The position numbers were made by a program, and so were the translations under genes. Under the pieces are notes generated by a model that made no database searches, was not told the origin of the DNA, and was given only the letters and a program-made list of their open reading frames with translations. Positions 26,972 to 37,113 of a stretch of 64,000 nt of DNA are shown here, piece after piece; within the stretch, counting starts at the first letter, position 1; every line of letters starts with the position of its first letter. The stretch covers positions 34,109-98,108 of the forward strand of contig CALDGX010000103.1 of the NCBI GenBank assembly GCA_937941715.1. Reading direction: 5' to 3'. This DNA is from an uncultured Chloracidobacterium sp. (GTDB lineage Bacteria; Acidobacteriota; Blastocatellia; Pyrinomonadales; Pyrinomonadaceae).

Positions 26972-27829
26972 ATGAAGATCATAATTCCGGCCATCGTTTT
27001 GTTTTCGATGATCGCCTTTCAGACCGGATGTTCGGGCGGAGCGGCAAATACCGCCAACGCCGACACCAACGCGAACACGGCGGCGGTTTCGCCGTTTGCC
27101 CACATCACCGACCCGAAAGCGGCGCTCGCCGAGGGCGACCGGCTGCTAGACAACAACCAGACCGAGCAGGCGATCGAGGCCTATAAGCAGGCCGTCACGC
27201 TCGACCCTGACTTTGCCGAAGCTCATTTTAAGATGGGCATCGCTTACGCCCTGATCGAATCTGAAATGCAGCAGGCCGGAAATACGGTCGAAACCACGTC
27301 AAACACCGGTAAGGGCGGGACCGTCAAGACAAATTCGCAAAAGGCGTTCGAACGGGCGGTCGAGGCGTACAAGAAGGTGATCGCCGCGAATCCCAAGGAC
27401 GACCTCGCACAGTTCAACCTTGGCCGGGCGTATAACAAGCTCAACAAGGACGAGGAGGCCGAGGCCGCATTTAAGCAGGCCGTCAAACTCAAGCCCGACG
27501 ATACCGAGTATCAGACCGAGTACGGGTCGATCCTGATCAAACTCGCACAGTATCGCGAAGCACTCGCACCGCTCAAAAAGGCGCTCGAACTCGATCCCGA
27601 AAATTCAAGGGCCGCCGACCTGCTTGAGGACGCCGAGGCCGGTACAAAGAGGATCGATTTTGTTCAGCGCGATGACGCCAACACCAAGCGGTCAAACTCG
27701 AACACTGCCGCCAACGCCAACGTCGCCGCGGACAGCAATTCGGCCCCGAAACCGCCGAACGCGAATACCAAACCTCAGCGCGAAGATCCGAAAGAGAAAA
27801 AGCCCGAGCGGCCATCTAACAAGCCGTAA
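26972..27829 (+). CDS. TPR repeat lipoprotein
   Basis: 285 residues from the ATG at 26972, which has AAGAGG just upstream (longer starts overlap the HIT gene). Lipoprotein signal MKIIIPAIVLFSMIAFQTGC with Cys20 in the lipobox. Tetratricopeptide repeats at ~50-85 (ALAEGDRLLDNNQTEQAIEA), ~110-150 and 150-210 (AQFNLGRAYNKLNKDEEAEA). The tail is rich in Asn, Lys and Pro and low in complexity. It acts as a scaffold at the membrane; partners are unknown. Confidence 0.85.
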   Translation: MKIIIPAIVLFSMIAFQTGCSGGAANTANADTNANTAAVSPFAHITDPKAALAEGDRLLDNNQTEQAIEAYKQAVTLDPDFAEAHFKMGIAYALIESEMQQAGNTVETTSNTGKGGTVKTNSQKAFERAVEAYKKVIAANPKDDLAQFNLGRAYNKLNKDEEAEAAFKQAVKLKPDDTEYQTEYGSILIKLAQYREALAPLKKALELDPENSRAADLLEDAEAGTKRIDFVQRDDANTKRSNSNTAANANVAADSNSAPKPPNANTKPQREDPKEKKPERPSNKP

Positions 27830-27915
27830 ACCGATGCCGTTTGGGGTGGTGCGAAATTACACATTCGCCGCCGCCCGTGTGTCAACTTGACATTGCCGAC
27901 GGTAAACTTCAGATT

Positions 27916-27960
27916 AACCTTATGGAAGCGTCCGAGAGCGTCTTTCCATGAGGTTTTTCT
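27916..27960 (+). terminator. Hairpin with T tract abutting the next start codon
   Basis: AACCTTATGGAA (27916-27927) pairs with TTCCATGAGGTT (27944-27955), 12 pairs with one wobble, followed by TTTCT and the ATG at 27961. It looks like an intrinsic terminator for the TPR gene, but its T tract touches the next start. A perfect TTGACA (27887-27892) just upstream could place it in the leader of the regulator as an attenuator. Confidence 0.55.
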
Positions 27961-30069
27961 ATGTCCAAAGCGACATCCGAAACGTCACTGAGCGTCGAAC
28001 GCCGCTCACGTATGCAGGAGGCTCGCGAGGCCATCATTGACCGCCTTGCTCGCGACCTGCCTACCAATATCGACCTCGAACGGTTTCTGAACGTCGTCGT
28101 CTCAGAGATCGGGCGAATGCTCAATGCCGATCGCTGTGACCTGCTGCAGCTCGGCGACGGCAGCGAACTCAGGATCAGTCATGAATGGCGAAAGGACCGG
28201 TCGGTGCCAAAGAGCGAAGGCACGACCATACCGTTCAACGCCGAGCGCCTGGCCGAGCGGTTTGATATCACCAACCCGATCCGGATGAACGATACGTCGC
28301 TTGCCAAGGATCCGACACTCAAGTTTTTTACAAAGGCGCTCGAGACGCGCTCGCTGCTCATCATCCCGATCATCCTCAATGGCCGAGTGCTCGGCCTGCT
28401 TGGTCTGCACGACACACATTCGGCACGTGTGTGGCTCGATGAAGAGGTCAGCTTTCTCCAGTCGATCGCCCAGCAGCTTGCTATCGGTTACCAGTACACG
28501 AGTCTTTACGTTAATCAGGAACACGAGTCGCGCCGGACCAACGCTCTGCTCGAGATCGCCAACACGCTAAACTCGCATTCGGATTTCAAAGAGGTCTCGG
28601 CCCTCGTGCTCGAACGCGCGATCGGGCTGGTCGGCGCTGATTACGGCGCTCTGGGCGTACTTGACCAGACCGGAAAGCGTATTTCACTGGCGTCATTCAA
28701 GTCGGCCGAGGGCATCAAGGTCACAAAGCTGCTGAAGATGATCGAACAGCATAACAAATCGCTGGCGATCGATTCGTTCTCGGCGTTGGGCGACCTTTTG
28801 AGCGACCGCAAAACGCTCCGGCTGGTCGATTCACAACTGCCGTTCGCGATCAGGTTATTTTTCAACACTCAGCTCCGCGGCAAGACCGCTCTGGTAACAC
28901 AGGTCAACGTCGCGGGACAGGCGTACGGGCTTTTGGGCTTTGTGTGGAGCCGCGAAAACCCGTTCGAGGATCACGACATCGCGCTGATCGAGGGCATCGC
29001 CGACCAGATCGGTACCGCGCTCGAGCGGGACCAGCTCTCGGCCGAGGTCATGCGGCTCAAGAGCGAGCTTCATCAAAAACAGAGCGAGATCGTCGGTCAG
29101 GCTCCGTCGATACGCCGGGCGATCGAACTCGGGCTCAACGTCGCCGACACCAATACGACGGTGCTGATCCTCGGCGAATCGGGCACCGGCAAGGAACTGA
29201 TCGCCAACCTTATCCATTTCAACTCGGGCCGCGAAAGCGGTCCGTATATCAAGCTCAATTGCGGTGCGATACCCGAAAATCTGCTCGAATCTGAGCTCTT
29301 TGGCCACGAAAAGGGCGCCTTTACCGACGCCCGCACGCAGCGGCAAGGCAGGTTTGAGGAGGCCAATGGCGGAACGCTGTTTTTGGACGAGATCGGCGAA
29401 ATGCCGCTGCAGGCTCAGGTCAAACTACTGAGGGTGCTGCAGGACGGCGAGTTTACGCGGGTCGGCGGCAAACAGGTGATCAAGGCCGACGTCCGGGTCA
29501 TCGCTGCGACCAACTCCGACCTCGAATCGGCGATCGAGTCGGGCCAGTTTCGCAAGGACCTCTATTACCGTCTGTCCGTTTTTCCGATCTCGCTGCCGCC
29601 GCTGCGCGAGCGGCCCGAGGACGTGCACCTTTTGATCTTTCATTTTCTCGAGCTGTATAAGGAAAAATCGGGCCGCTTTGTCTCGGGTATCTCAAACGAA
29701 GCGATGCGGGCACTGGTCAGCTACGAATGGCCGGGCAACGTCCGCGAGCTTGAGAATGCCATTGAAAGGGCCGTCATCATCGCATCCGGGCGTCAGATCG
29801 AGTTGTCCGACCTGCCGGACGCGATCGGCCGCCGGGTGACCGAGGCGCATGCGTACGCGAGGCAGGAGCGGGCCGCCGCCGCCGGTGACGGCCGTTCGAT
29901 CGCCCTCGATATCACGCTGCCGTCCGCGATGGACGAGATCGAAAAACAGGTGATAATGGCGACGCTGGACTATACGGCCGGCGACAAGTCGCGTGCTGCC
30001 AGGCTGCTCGGCATCGGCCGCAAGACGCTTTACAGAAAGATCGACGAATATGAGATCGCGGATCGATAG
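27961..30069 (+). CDS. Sigma-54-dependent transcriptional activator with two GAF domains
   Basis: 702 residues. Two GAF domains (~25-180 and ~200-365) precede an AAA+ domain (~380-620) with Walker A GESGTGKELI and Walker B GGTLFLDEI, then a Fis-type HTH (KSRAARLLGIGRKTLYRKID). The sigma-54 loop reads GAFTDA instead of GAFTGA. There is no receiver domain, so activity is probably set by a ligand of the GAF domains, as in FhlA and NifA. The proposed ATG has no ribosome site and abuts a hairpin; an internal ATG at 28012 is possible. It is 12 bases upstream of the VWFA gene. Confidence 0.9.
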   Translation: MSKATSETSLSVERRSRMQEAREAIIDRLARDLPTNIDLERFLNVVVSEIGRMLNADRCDLLQLGDGSELRISHEWRKDRSVPKSEGTTIPFNAERLAERFDITNPIRMNDTSLAKDPTLKFFTKALETRSLLIIPIILNGRVLGLLGLHDTHSARVWLDEEVSFLQSIAQQLAIGYQYTSLYVNQEHESRRTNALLEIANTLNSHSDFKEVSALVLERAIGLVGADYGALGVLDQTGKRISLASFKSAEGIKVTKLLKMIEQHNKSLAIDSFSALGDLLSDRKTLRLVDSQLPFAIRLFFNTQLRGKTALVTQVNVAGQAYGLLGFVWSRENPFEDHDIALIEGIADQIGTALERDQLSAEVMRLKSELHQKQSEIVGQAPSIRRAIELGLNVADTNTTVLILGESGTGKELIANLIHFNSGRESGPYIKLNCGAIPENLLESELFGHEKGAFTDARTQRQGRFEEANGGTLFLDEIGEMPLQAQVKLLRVLQDGEFTRVGGKQVIKADVRVIAATNSDLESAIESGQFRKDLYYRLSVFPISLPPLRERPEDVHLLIFHFLELYKEKSGRFVSGISNEAMRALVSYEWPGNVRELENAIERAVIIASGRQIELSDLPDAIGRRVTEAHAYARQERAAAAGDGRSIALDITLPSAMDEIEKQVIMATLDYTAGDKSRAARLLGIGRKTLYRKIDEYEIADR

Positions 30070-30081
30070 TCGGAGGCAAGG

Positions 30082-32247
30082 ATGAACAAGTATTTACCAC
30101 TCGCGTCCCTGATGCTGCTGCTCGCGCTTTGTGCCGTTGTGCCGGGGCAATCGCCGACGCCGACGCCCGGCGGGCAAAATGACGACGTCGTTCGGGTCAC
30201 GACCAGTCTTGTGCAGATCGATGTGTCGGTGACCGACAAGGACGGCAAACAGATCACCGACCTCAAACAATCGGACTTTGAACTGCTGCAGGACGGCAAG
30301 GTCCAGAAGGTCACCAAATTTGCCTACATCGGGCCGACCCGGCGGGCGGCCGCGGCAAGTTCGGCGGCCGATCCGGTCGATCAGACGCTTGCGGCAATGT
30401 CCGCGTCAAACACCGGCAGTAGTTCCGGGCGGCTCGTCACCTTTATCGTCGACGACGGCAATTGTATCTCTTCACAGGCCGGGATCCTGGCTACCCGCGA
30501 GGCGCTCGAAAAATTCGTCAACCGGCAAATGCAGCCCAACGACCGCGTAGCGATCTACCAGACACGCTCGGGCAGCAGTATGCTGCAGCAATACTCGTCG
30601 GACAAACAGGTGCTGCTGCGGGCGGTCAAACGTATCCGCTGGGTGCCGCCGGGCGGCGGCTGTACGTCATTTGACGGAGCGTATTATGAAGCAAATCGTT
30701 CCAATACGATCACGTCAGTCGGTTCTGACGGGGCGATAACGTCAAAATCGATCGAGTCCGAACAGGACCGCAAACGCCGCGAAGCGGCTGAGGATTTCAG
30801 CAAAAACAACCAGACGATCGGCACTATCGGCGTGATCAATTACGTCGTTCGCGGCCTCGAGTCGGTGCCCGGCCGCAAGATGGTCATCCTGCTGTCGGAC
30901 GGCATCTCGATCCGCGATCGGACCGGTATTTCGACGACCGCGCTTTCCGTGCTTCGCGAACTGACGGACCGGGCCAACCGCGGCTCGGTACTTTTCAATA
31001 CGATCAACGTCCGCGGCACCTTCGACCCCGGAATGATCGAGGCCCGTGACGAGGTGGACATCGCCGGCGAGATCGACACCGCCAAACCGTCAGGTTCGTC
31101 GCTGATCACGTCAAACCGTGAACGCGACACACGCCTCGCTGCCGAGGGCATGGCATTTTTGGCCAATGAAACGGGCGGACGGTACTTTCAGGGTGCAAAC
31201 AACCTTGACGGCCCGATCGACAAGGCCCTGAGCCTCGAACGCGGTTATTACCTTTTGGGTTACGAGCCGGATGACGACGCCTTTAAGGGCAAGGATTTTC
31301 ACAAGATCGACGTCCGCGTCAAAAGGCCAGATGCGAGGGTGGCGACGCGGGCCGGATTCCTTGCCAAACCCGACACCGAAGCGCCGACACGTCTAAGATC
31401 CGCCGACAGCGAACTATATCAGGCGATCGCCGCACCGCTGCCAAAGGCCGGGCTCGACCTTAGAATGACGGCGTTTTTCGGCAGTTCGGCGGCTGACGGT
31501 AACTACATCAGGGCGATGGTCGCATTGCGGGGATCGGACATCAGCTTTACGGCCGAACCGAACGGCGCCCAAAAGGCGGTTTTTGACGTCGTTGCCGTAA
31601 CGCTGGACGAAAGAAACAAGGTCGTTGACGAATTTAACCGAACGCACACGCTGAAAGTGGACCCGCGGACGGCCGAGGTCATTAGGGCGAACGGCCTGGT
31701 CTACTCGGTCGATGTCCCGGTCAAAAAAGAGGGAACGTACAATTTTAGGGTCGCGATGCGCGACGCGTCGAATAAGGTGATCGGATCGGCCGGCCAGGCG
31801 ATCAGCATTCCCGACCTCAAAAAGGGCCAGATGGTGGTTTCGGGCCTTGCGATCAGCGAGCTCGACGCTGACGGCAAGTTCGGCCGGCCGTCGCTGACAA
31901 AGCCTGACAACGGCTTTTCAATGCTCACGTCCAGGGGCGGGCCGGTGACGCGGCAATTCAAACGGCCGTCGTCGTCCGCGTATTCATACACGATCTTCAA
32001 CGGCGGAGCGGACGCGTCGCAACTGAACGTTCAGGTCAATCTTTATAAGGACGGCAAGCTGATCTCCGAAGGCCAGCCCAAGAAGATCGAGAGTTCGGCC
32101 GTCGCGCCGGGCAGGATCGACGATCTCGGGTTTTTGCGGTTGAACGCCGCGGTCGAATCCGGCGACTATACGCTGGAGGTCATTGTCCGGGATCCTGCAA
32201 GGAAACAGATCGCGTCGCAAACCGTCGATTTTGAGATCATCGACTGA
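30082..32247 (+). CDS. VWFA-related acidobacterial domain secreted protein
   Basis: 721 residues with a signal peptide (YLPLASLMLLLALCAVVPGQ). The early segment RVTTSLVQIDVSVTDKDGKQ and SDFELLQDGKVQKVTKFAY followed by a von Willebrand A-like domain (TFIVDDGNCISSQAGILATR) match TIGR03436, a family largely found in Acidobacteriota. The MIDAS-type Asp-x-Ser pattern is imperfect (DDGNCIS). The C-terminal 300 residues are beta-rich, of unknown fold. The family is of unknown function and many copies per genome are usual. It directly follows the GAF sigma-54 activator. Confidence 0.88.
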   Translation: MNKYLPLASLMLLLALCAVVPGQSPTPTPGGQNDDVVRVTTSLVQIDVSVTDKDGKQITDLKQSDFELLQDGKVQKVTKFAYIGPTRRAAAASSAADPVDQTLAAMSASNTGSSSGRLVTFIVDDGNCISSQAGILATREALEKFVNRQMQPNDRVAIYQTRSGSSMLQQYSSDKQVLLRAVKRIRWVPPGGGCTSFDGAYYEANRSNTITSVGSDGAITSKSIESEQDRKRREAAEDFSKNNQTIGTIGVINYVVRGLESVPGRKMVILLSDGISIRDRTGISTTALSVLRELTDRANRGSVLFNTINVRGTFDPGMIEARDEVDIAGEIDTAKPSGSSLITSNRERDTRLAAEGMAFLANETGGRYFQGANNLDGPIDKALSLERGYYLLGYEPDDDAFKGKDFHKIDVRVKRPDARVATRAGFLAKPDTEAPTRLRSADSELYQAIAAPLPKAGLDLRMTAFFGSSAADGNYIRAMVALRGSDISFTAEPNGAQKAVFDVVAVTLDERNKVVDEFNRTHTLKVDPRTAEVIRANGLVYSVDVPVKKEGTYNFRVAMRDASNKVIGSAGQAISIPDLKKGQMVVSGLAISELDADGKFGRPSLTKPDNGFSMLTSRGGPVTRQFKRPSSSAYSYTIFNGGADASQLNVQVNLYKDGKLISEGQPKKIESSAVAPGRIDDLGFLRLNAAVESGDYTLEVIVRDPARKQIASQTVDFEIID

Positions 32248-32267
32248 TCGGCCGCCGTTAACGCACG

Positions 32268-34187
32268 ATGAAAGACATTACTGTCGGCACCGCCGGACAT
32301 ATCGATCACGGCAAGACCTCGCTGATCAAGGCTCTGACCGGCGTTGACGCTGACCGCCTGCCGGAAGAAAAGCAGCGTGGAATAACGATCGACATCGGGT
32401 TTGCCGAACTTGACCTCGGCGATGTCCGCATCGGTTTTGTCGACGTTCCGGGCCACGAGCGGTTTGTTAAGAATATGCTCGCCGGCGTCAGCGGTATCGA
32501 CCTCGTAATGTTGATCGTTGCTGCCGACGAGGGCGTGATGCCGCAGACGAGAGAGCATTTCGACATTTGCCGTCTGCTCGGCATCAAGGCCGGGTTTGTC
32601 GTACTCACCAAGATCGATCTCGCCGATGCCGAGACGCTCGAACTCGCAAAACTAGACGTCGCCGAACTTGTCGCCGGATCGTTTCTCGAGGCCGCCCCGG
32701 TCATCGAGGTGAGTTCGCGCAGCCTCGCCGGCATCGACGCCGTCCGCGAGCATCTGCGGCAGAGTGCCAATAGCGTCGAGTCAAGGTCGGCCCGGCTTTC
32801 GACACGGCTGCCGATCGATCGCAGCTTTACCGTCAAGGGTTTTGGCGCCGTCGTGACCGGAACGCTTGCGACCGGAGAGATACGCGAGAGCGACGAGCTG
32901 CAATTGATGCCGGACGGACGCGGGATCAGGGTCAGGGCTCTGCAGACCCACGGCCGAAAAGCTGACGCGGTGCACGCCGGGCAGCGAGTCGCGGTGAATA
33001 TCGCCGGTGTCGACCATGATTCGGTTTTAAGGGGAATGCAGGCTTGCACGGCCGGCGTTTTTCGGCCCACGCAGGTTATTGATACGGTGGTCGAAGTGCT
33101 TGAGACGGCCGCCCGCCCGCTTCGGTCCCGGCAGCGTGTACGGCTGCACATCGGGACGGCCGAGGTGTTGGCTCGGGTCGCCGTCCTGAACGATGTGAAC
33201 GAGATCGCCCCGGGCGGCAGCGGGATGATCCAATTGCGGCTCGAACATCCGATCGTCGCCGTGCCGGACGAAAGATTCATTCTCCGGCAGTATTCTCCGC
33301 AGGTAACGATCGCCGGCGGACGCGTGCTTGATCCGCTGGCCGAAAAACACCGCCGCAAAGATCTCTTGGACGTTCAAGGTCTTTTGTCCGTGCTTGCCGA
33401 GAGTGGGAACGGCACCGCCGAACAGATCGCCGCATTCGTCGGCCGATCGGGGCGAAGTGGGATCGGGACCGACAGCCTTCTGGCACGGACCGGCTTGCGA
33501 CCCGAGATTCTCGCCAAACTGATCGGCGAGCTGTCGGCCGCCGGACGGATCGTCACCGCGGACGATCGCTGCGTTCCAACTGAGGTATTCGACGAACTGG
33601 GCCGGAGCTCGGTCGGCGAACTTGCCCGATTTCATGCCGGCGACCCTCTTTTGAGCGGAATGCCGATCGACGTTTTGCGCGACCTTGTGTTCAGGGGCGT
33701 TTCGTCGGCCGTGACGCGGGCCGTCCTGGCCAAACTCGAGAGCGATGGCAAGATCACCATTACCGCCGATGTCGTCCGGCTCGCCGGACACAGTACTCAG
33801 TTGTCTCCGGCCGAGAAAGCCGCGAGCGACCTCATCACTGCCGCGTACCAGAACGCCGGGCTCGATGTGCCGCGGCTTGACGAAGTACTTCAAGCGGCGG
33901 CCGCTCGGGGATGTTCGCCCGAGGCGGTGCGAAAGCTGTTTCGTATCAAGCTCGACACCGGTGAGATCGTAAAGGTGACCGACGAGTTTTATTTTGCCGC
34001 GGGAGTGATCGACGGGCTCGCTGCAAAACTTCGCCAGAGGGCCGCCGAAACGGGAAATTCGCTGTTAGATGTGGCACAATTCAAGGAAATCGCCGGTATT
34101 TCGCGCAAGTACGCGATCCCGCTGCTCGAACATTTTGACCGGACACGCGTGACGCGGCGGGCGGCCGACAAACGCATCATACTCTGA
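32268..34187 (+). CDS. selB: Selenocysteine-specific translation elongation factor SelB
   Basis: 639 residues, the family length. It delivers Sec-tRNA to UGA codons next to SECIS elements. The GTPase domain has G1 [11 protein letters not shown] (10-17 core), G2 [10 protein letters not shown] and G3 [13 protein letters not shown], with the T/NKID box TKIDLAD. Domains 2 and 3 (~175-345) are followed by C-terminal winged helices (~350-639) that read the SECIS element. Its presence implies selA, selC and selD elsewhere; none is in the window. The stop overlaps the DUF2071 start (TGATG). Confidence 0.95.
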   Translation: MKDITVGTAGHIDHGKTSLIKALTGVDADRLPEEKQRGITIDIGFAELDLGDVRIGFVDVPGHERFVKNMLAGVSGIDLVMLIVAADEGVMPQTREHFDICRLLGIKAGFVVLTKIDLADAETLELAKLDVAELVAGSFLEAAPVIEVSSRSLAGIDAVREHLRQSANSVESRSARLSTRLPIDRSFTVKGFGAVVTGTLATGEIRESDELQLMPDGRGIRVRALQTHGRKADAVHAGQRVAVNIAGVDHDSVLRGMQACTAGVFRPTQVIDTVVEVLETAARPLRSRQRVRLHIGTAEVLARVAVLNDVNEIAPGGSGMIQLRLEHPIVAVPDERFILRQYSPQVTIAGGRVLDPLAEKHRRKDLLDVQGLLSVLAESGNGTAEQIAAFVGRSGRSGIGTDSLLARTGLRPEILAKLIGELSAAGRIVTADDRCVPTEVFDELGRSSVGELARFHAGDPLLSGMPIDVLRDLVFRGVSSAVTRAVLAKLESDGKITITADVVRLAGHSTQLSPAEKAASDLITAAYQNAGLDVPRLDEVLQAAAARGCSPEAVRKLFRIKLDTGEIVKVTDEFYFAAGVIDGLAAKLRQRAAETGNSLLDVAQFKEIAGISRKYAIPLLEHFDRTRVTRRAADKRIIL

Positions 34188-34885
34188 TGAAAAAATTTCT
34201 GACAGCCCGATGGAAGGACCTGATCATGGCCAACTACGCGGTCGATCCCGAGCTGATGCGTCCGCGCGTTCCCGCCGGTACCGTACTTGACCTGCAGGAC
34301 GGCAAGTGCTTTGTCAGCCTGGTCGGATTTATGTTTCTCGACACACGCGTCCTGGGCATTCCGGTGCCGATGCACGTTAACTTCGAAGAGGTAAATCTGC
34401 GGTTTTATATCAAACGCGAGGCCGAGGGCGAAACGCGGCGGGCCGTGTGCTTTGTCAAGGAGATCGTGCCGCGGTGGGCGATCGCGGCGGTTGCCCGCGG
34501 ACTTTACGGCGAGCCGTACGAGTGCTGGTCGATGGATCACGAGCGGACGGAACGAACGGTCGCCTACCGTTGGTCAAAAGACGGCCGGAACAACAGCCTC
34601 AGCGTCGAGATCGACGAAAGCATCGGCGTCCCGCCCGAGGGGTCGCACGGTGAATTTATCATCGAGCATTATTGGGGCTACACCGGCAGGGGTAACGGCC
34701 GGGTCGATGAATATCGGGTCGAGCACCCGAAATGGGAACTTTTTTCGGTCAAGAATGAGCGGATCGATGTCGATTTTGGGGCCGTTTACGGCAGCGAGTT
34801 CGCGTTTCTGGCCGATGAAAGGCCGTATTCCGTCCTGCTCGCCAAGGGTTCTGAGGTCGCGGTCTATAAGGGGAAACAGATCTGA
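34187..34885 (+). CDS. DUF2071 (YqjF-like) family protein
   Basis: 232 residues matching DUF2071: an N-terminal segment LTARWKDLIMANYAVDPELM, then VSLVGFMFLDTRVLGIPVPM and VNLRFYIKR. The fold is a beta-barrel of unknown function. It overlaps the selB stop by one base and its own stop overlaps the folA start (TGATG), so selB, DUF2071 and folA are probably translationally coupled. Confidence 0.88.
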   Translation: MKKFLTARWKDLIMANYAVDPELMRPRVPAGTVLDLQDGKCFVSLVGFMFLDTRVLGIPVPMHVNFEEVNLRFYIKREAEGETRRAVCFVKEIVPRWAIAAVARGLYGEPYECWSMDHERTERTVAYRWSKDGRNNSLSVEIDESIGVPPEGSHGEFIIEHYWGYTGRGNGRVDEYRVEHPKWELFSVKNERIDVDFGAVYGSEFAFLADERPYSVLLAKGSEVAVYKGKQI

Positions 34886-35358
34886 TGATAGTCGGGATAG
34901 TCGCTGTCGCACGTAATTACGCGATCGGGCGTGACGGCCGCCTGCCGTGGCATTACCCGGCGGACCTCAAACATTTTCGCGAGGTCACGACCGGAAACGC
35001 GGTCGTCATGGGAGCCAGGACCTGGGCGTCGCTCGGCAAGCCGCTGCCAAACCGGTTCAATGTCGTCCTGAGCAGTTCGAGTAGTGTGACGCCGCCGCCC
35101 GAGGTGATGCGGCTGATGGAAAAGGATGAGGTGATCGACCTCTCACGGCACTTGAACCGCGATACATATATCATCGGCGGAGCCGCGATCTACGAGGCAT
35201 TCGCCGGCGATATTCAAAAATGGATCGTCACCTGGATCCCCGAGGACATCGAGGATGCCGACACGTTTATGCCGCGCGACTTTCTCGATGATTTCGTTGA
35301 GGTCGAATCGCGGGAACTAGACGGCGGGTTGGTCGTCAGTACGCTTTGCAGAAAGTAA
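34885..35358 (+). CDS. folA: Dihydrofolate reductase
   Basis: 157 residues, standard for bacterial DHFR, which uses NADPH to make tetrahydrofolate. The opening IVGIVAVARNYAIGRDGRLPW holds the Met20-like loop; Asp/Glu at the catalytic position is in WHYPADLKHFRE; VVMGARTWASLGKPLPNR and YIIGGAAIYEAF are the NADPH-binding segments. No thyA is next to it. It is downstream of the DUF2071 gene with a one-base overlap. Confidence 0.95.
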   Translation: MIVGIVAVARNYAIGRDGRLPWHYPADLKHFREVTTGNAVVMGARTWASLGKPLPNRFNVVLSSSSSVTPPPEVMRLMEKDEVIDLSRHLNRDTYIIGGAAIYEAFAGDIQKWIVTWIPEDIEDADTFMPRDFLDDFVEVESRELDGGLVVSTLCRK

Positions 35359-35404
35359 AATTGGTGTAAAATCGTCGCAGATCAATAAAAGGAGACCAGG
35401 TCTT

Positions 35405-35701
35405 ATGATGGGTGGACGCAGTTGGGACGAGTGGATCGACGAATACTCCGAAGGCCATCAGCACCCGATGAACAAACTGACCCATCAGTTTGGCATCCCG
35501 ATGATCGCCTTGTCGGTGTTGATGATACCGGCGTCATTCTTTGTCGGCGGCCTTTGGCGGTTCGCTCTCGGGTTGTTCGTCGCCGGCTGGATACTGCAGT
35601 TCATCGGGCACTATTTCGAAGGCAAACCGCCCGAGTTCTTTAAGGATTACCGCTTTTTATTCGTCGGCCTCCGGTGGTGGATGAAAAAGACCTTTGGTTA
35701 A
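35405..35701 (+). CDS. Mpo1-like (DUF962) membrane protein
   Basis: 98 residues with two hydrophobic helices. DUF962/Mpo1 signature: HPMNKLTHQFGIP and QFIGHYFEGKPPEFF, whose histidines in yeast Mpo1 bind iron for 2-hydroxy fatty acid alpha-oxidation. The start may be 35405 or 35408 (two ATGs in a row), preceded by AAGGAGACC. Enzymatic activity in bacteria is not established. The end overlaps the possible GTG start of the kinase gene. Confidence 0.85.
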   Translation: MMGGRSWDEWIDEYSEGHQHPMNKLTHQFGIPMIALSVLMIPASFFVGGLWRFALGLFVAGWILQFIGHYFEGKPPEFFKDYRFLFVGLRWWMKKTFG

Positions 35702-37068
35702 AACCTGTTCCGGATCGATCAAAAGCCTTGACCCGACCACTGATCTTAGCCCTCGACATCGGCACCTCGAGTGTCAGAGCCGCTCTCTACAATGACGCGG
35801 CCGAGCCGCTTCGACGCGCCGGCGTTCGGGTCGAACGCACATTCACGATAACATCTGACGGCGGCTCTGAGATGGATGCCGACGAGGCGTTTGATCAGGT
35901 CGCCTCGGCGATCGACGCGCTTTTGGCAAAGACCGCGGCCGTAAAGGGCGAGATAGGATATGTCGCCCAGTGCGCCTTTTGGCACAGTCTGGTCGGTGTC
36001 GATGCGGCCGGGCGGCCGACGACAAAGGTGTTCGGCTGGGCCGACACCCGCAGCCGCGAATACAGCCCTGCACTTCGCAAGCGGTTTGACGAGCACGCAA
36101 TCCACGACCGGACCGGTGCCCAGTTTCACTCGAGCTTCTGGCCGGCCAAGCTGCTGTGGCTGCGCCGCGAGCGGCCCGAGGTTTTTGCCCGGACTGACAA
36201 ATGGCTTTCGTTCAGCGATTACGTCGCCTTGCGGCTGTTCGGCACCGCCGTGACGAGCGTTTCGATGGCGTCGGGCACCGGCATATTTGATCAGCGAAAA
36301 TGCGATTGGGACACTGAGCTGACCAGGTTTCTAAAGGTCAGGCCGGCCGGCCTGCCTGCCGTTTGCGAGGACGACGCGCAGACATTTGCCCTCAACCGCA
36401 AATTTGCGAAACGCTGGCCGCGTCTGGCCAAAGCCGCGTTCTTTCCCGCGATAGGTGACGGTGCGGCTGATAATGTCGGTTCGGGCTGCGTGACGGGCTC
36501 GATGGCGGCGTTGATGGTCGGAACGTCCGCGGCGATGCGTGTCGCTTACGCCGGCGATCCGCCAAGCCCGATCCCCGACGGCCTCTGGTGCTATCGCATC
36601 GACCGGCGGCGGGTCATCGTCGGCGGTGCGTTAAGCGACGGCGGCAATCTTTACGCACGCATCAAGCAGCTCTTCAAATTGCCGGCAAATGCCGACGAGC
36701 TGGTCGCCGGGCGCGAACCGCGGGACACGCTGGTCGTGATCCCGTTCTTTCACGGCGAGCGAAGCACCGGCTACGACGAAGACGCCCGCGGAGCGATCAT
36801 CGGCCTGACGGCCGCCGATGACGGCATAGATGTGCTGCGGGCCGCGATGGAGGGCGTTGCGTTTCGGCTTGCTGACATATGCGAACGTCTCGCTGGCGTC
36901 GCCGAGGTTAAAACGATCGTTGCCTCGGGCGGTGCCCTGCGCGAATCGCCGGTTTGGACACAGATCATAGCCGACGTACTGGGCCGCGATCTGACCTTGA
37001 GCGACGCCCGCGAATCATCTTCTCGCGGAGCGGTTTTGCTTGCACTCGAAAGTATTGGCAAAATGTAG
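35674..37068 (+). CDS. FGGY-family carbohydrate kinase, gluconokinase-like
   Basis: 464 residues from a GTG overlapping the previous gene, or ~446 from a TTG at 35728, which is closer to the conserved core. The ATP phosphate-1 motif is LALDIGTSSVRAALYND, and the later IGDGAADNVGSGCV and VIPFFHGERSTGYDEDARG fit FGGY kinases. The catalytic Asp is likely in WADTRSREY. Since it precedes transketolase, a pentose phosphate role (gluconate or xylulose kinase) is plausible, but the sugar is unproven. Confidence 0.85.
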   Translation: MVDEKDLWLKPVPDRSKALTRPLILALDIGTSSVRAALYNDAAEPLRRAGVRVERTFTITSDGGSEMDADEAFDQVASAIDALLAKTAAVKGEIGYVAQCAFWHSLVGVDAAGRPTTKVFGWADTRSREYSPALRKRFDEHAIHDRTGAQFHSSFWPAKLLWLRRERPEVFARTDKWLSFSDYVALRLFGTAVTSVSMASGTGIFDQRKCDWDTELTRFLKVRPAGLPAVCEDDAQTFALNRKFAKRWPRLAKAAFFPAIGDGAADNVGSGCVTGSMAALMVGTSAAMRVAYAGDPPSPIPDGLWCYRIDRRRVIVGGALSDGGNLYARIKQLFKLPANADELVAGREPRDTLVVIPFFHGERSTGYDEDARGAIIGLTAADDGIDVLRAAMEGVAFRLADICERLAGVAEVKTIVASGGALRESPVWTQIIADVLGRDLTLSDARESSSRGAVLLALESIGKM

Positions 37069-37113
37069 ATTACCGAACTTCCAAAATAGACCAGCACGAT
37101 CGACCGAACAAAA

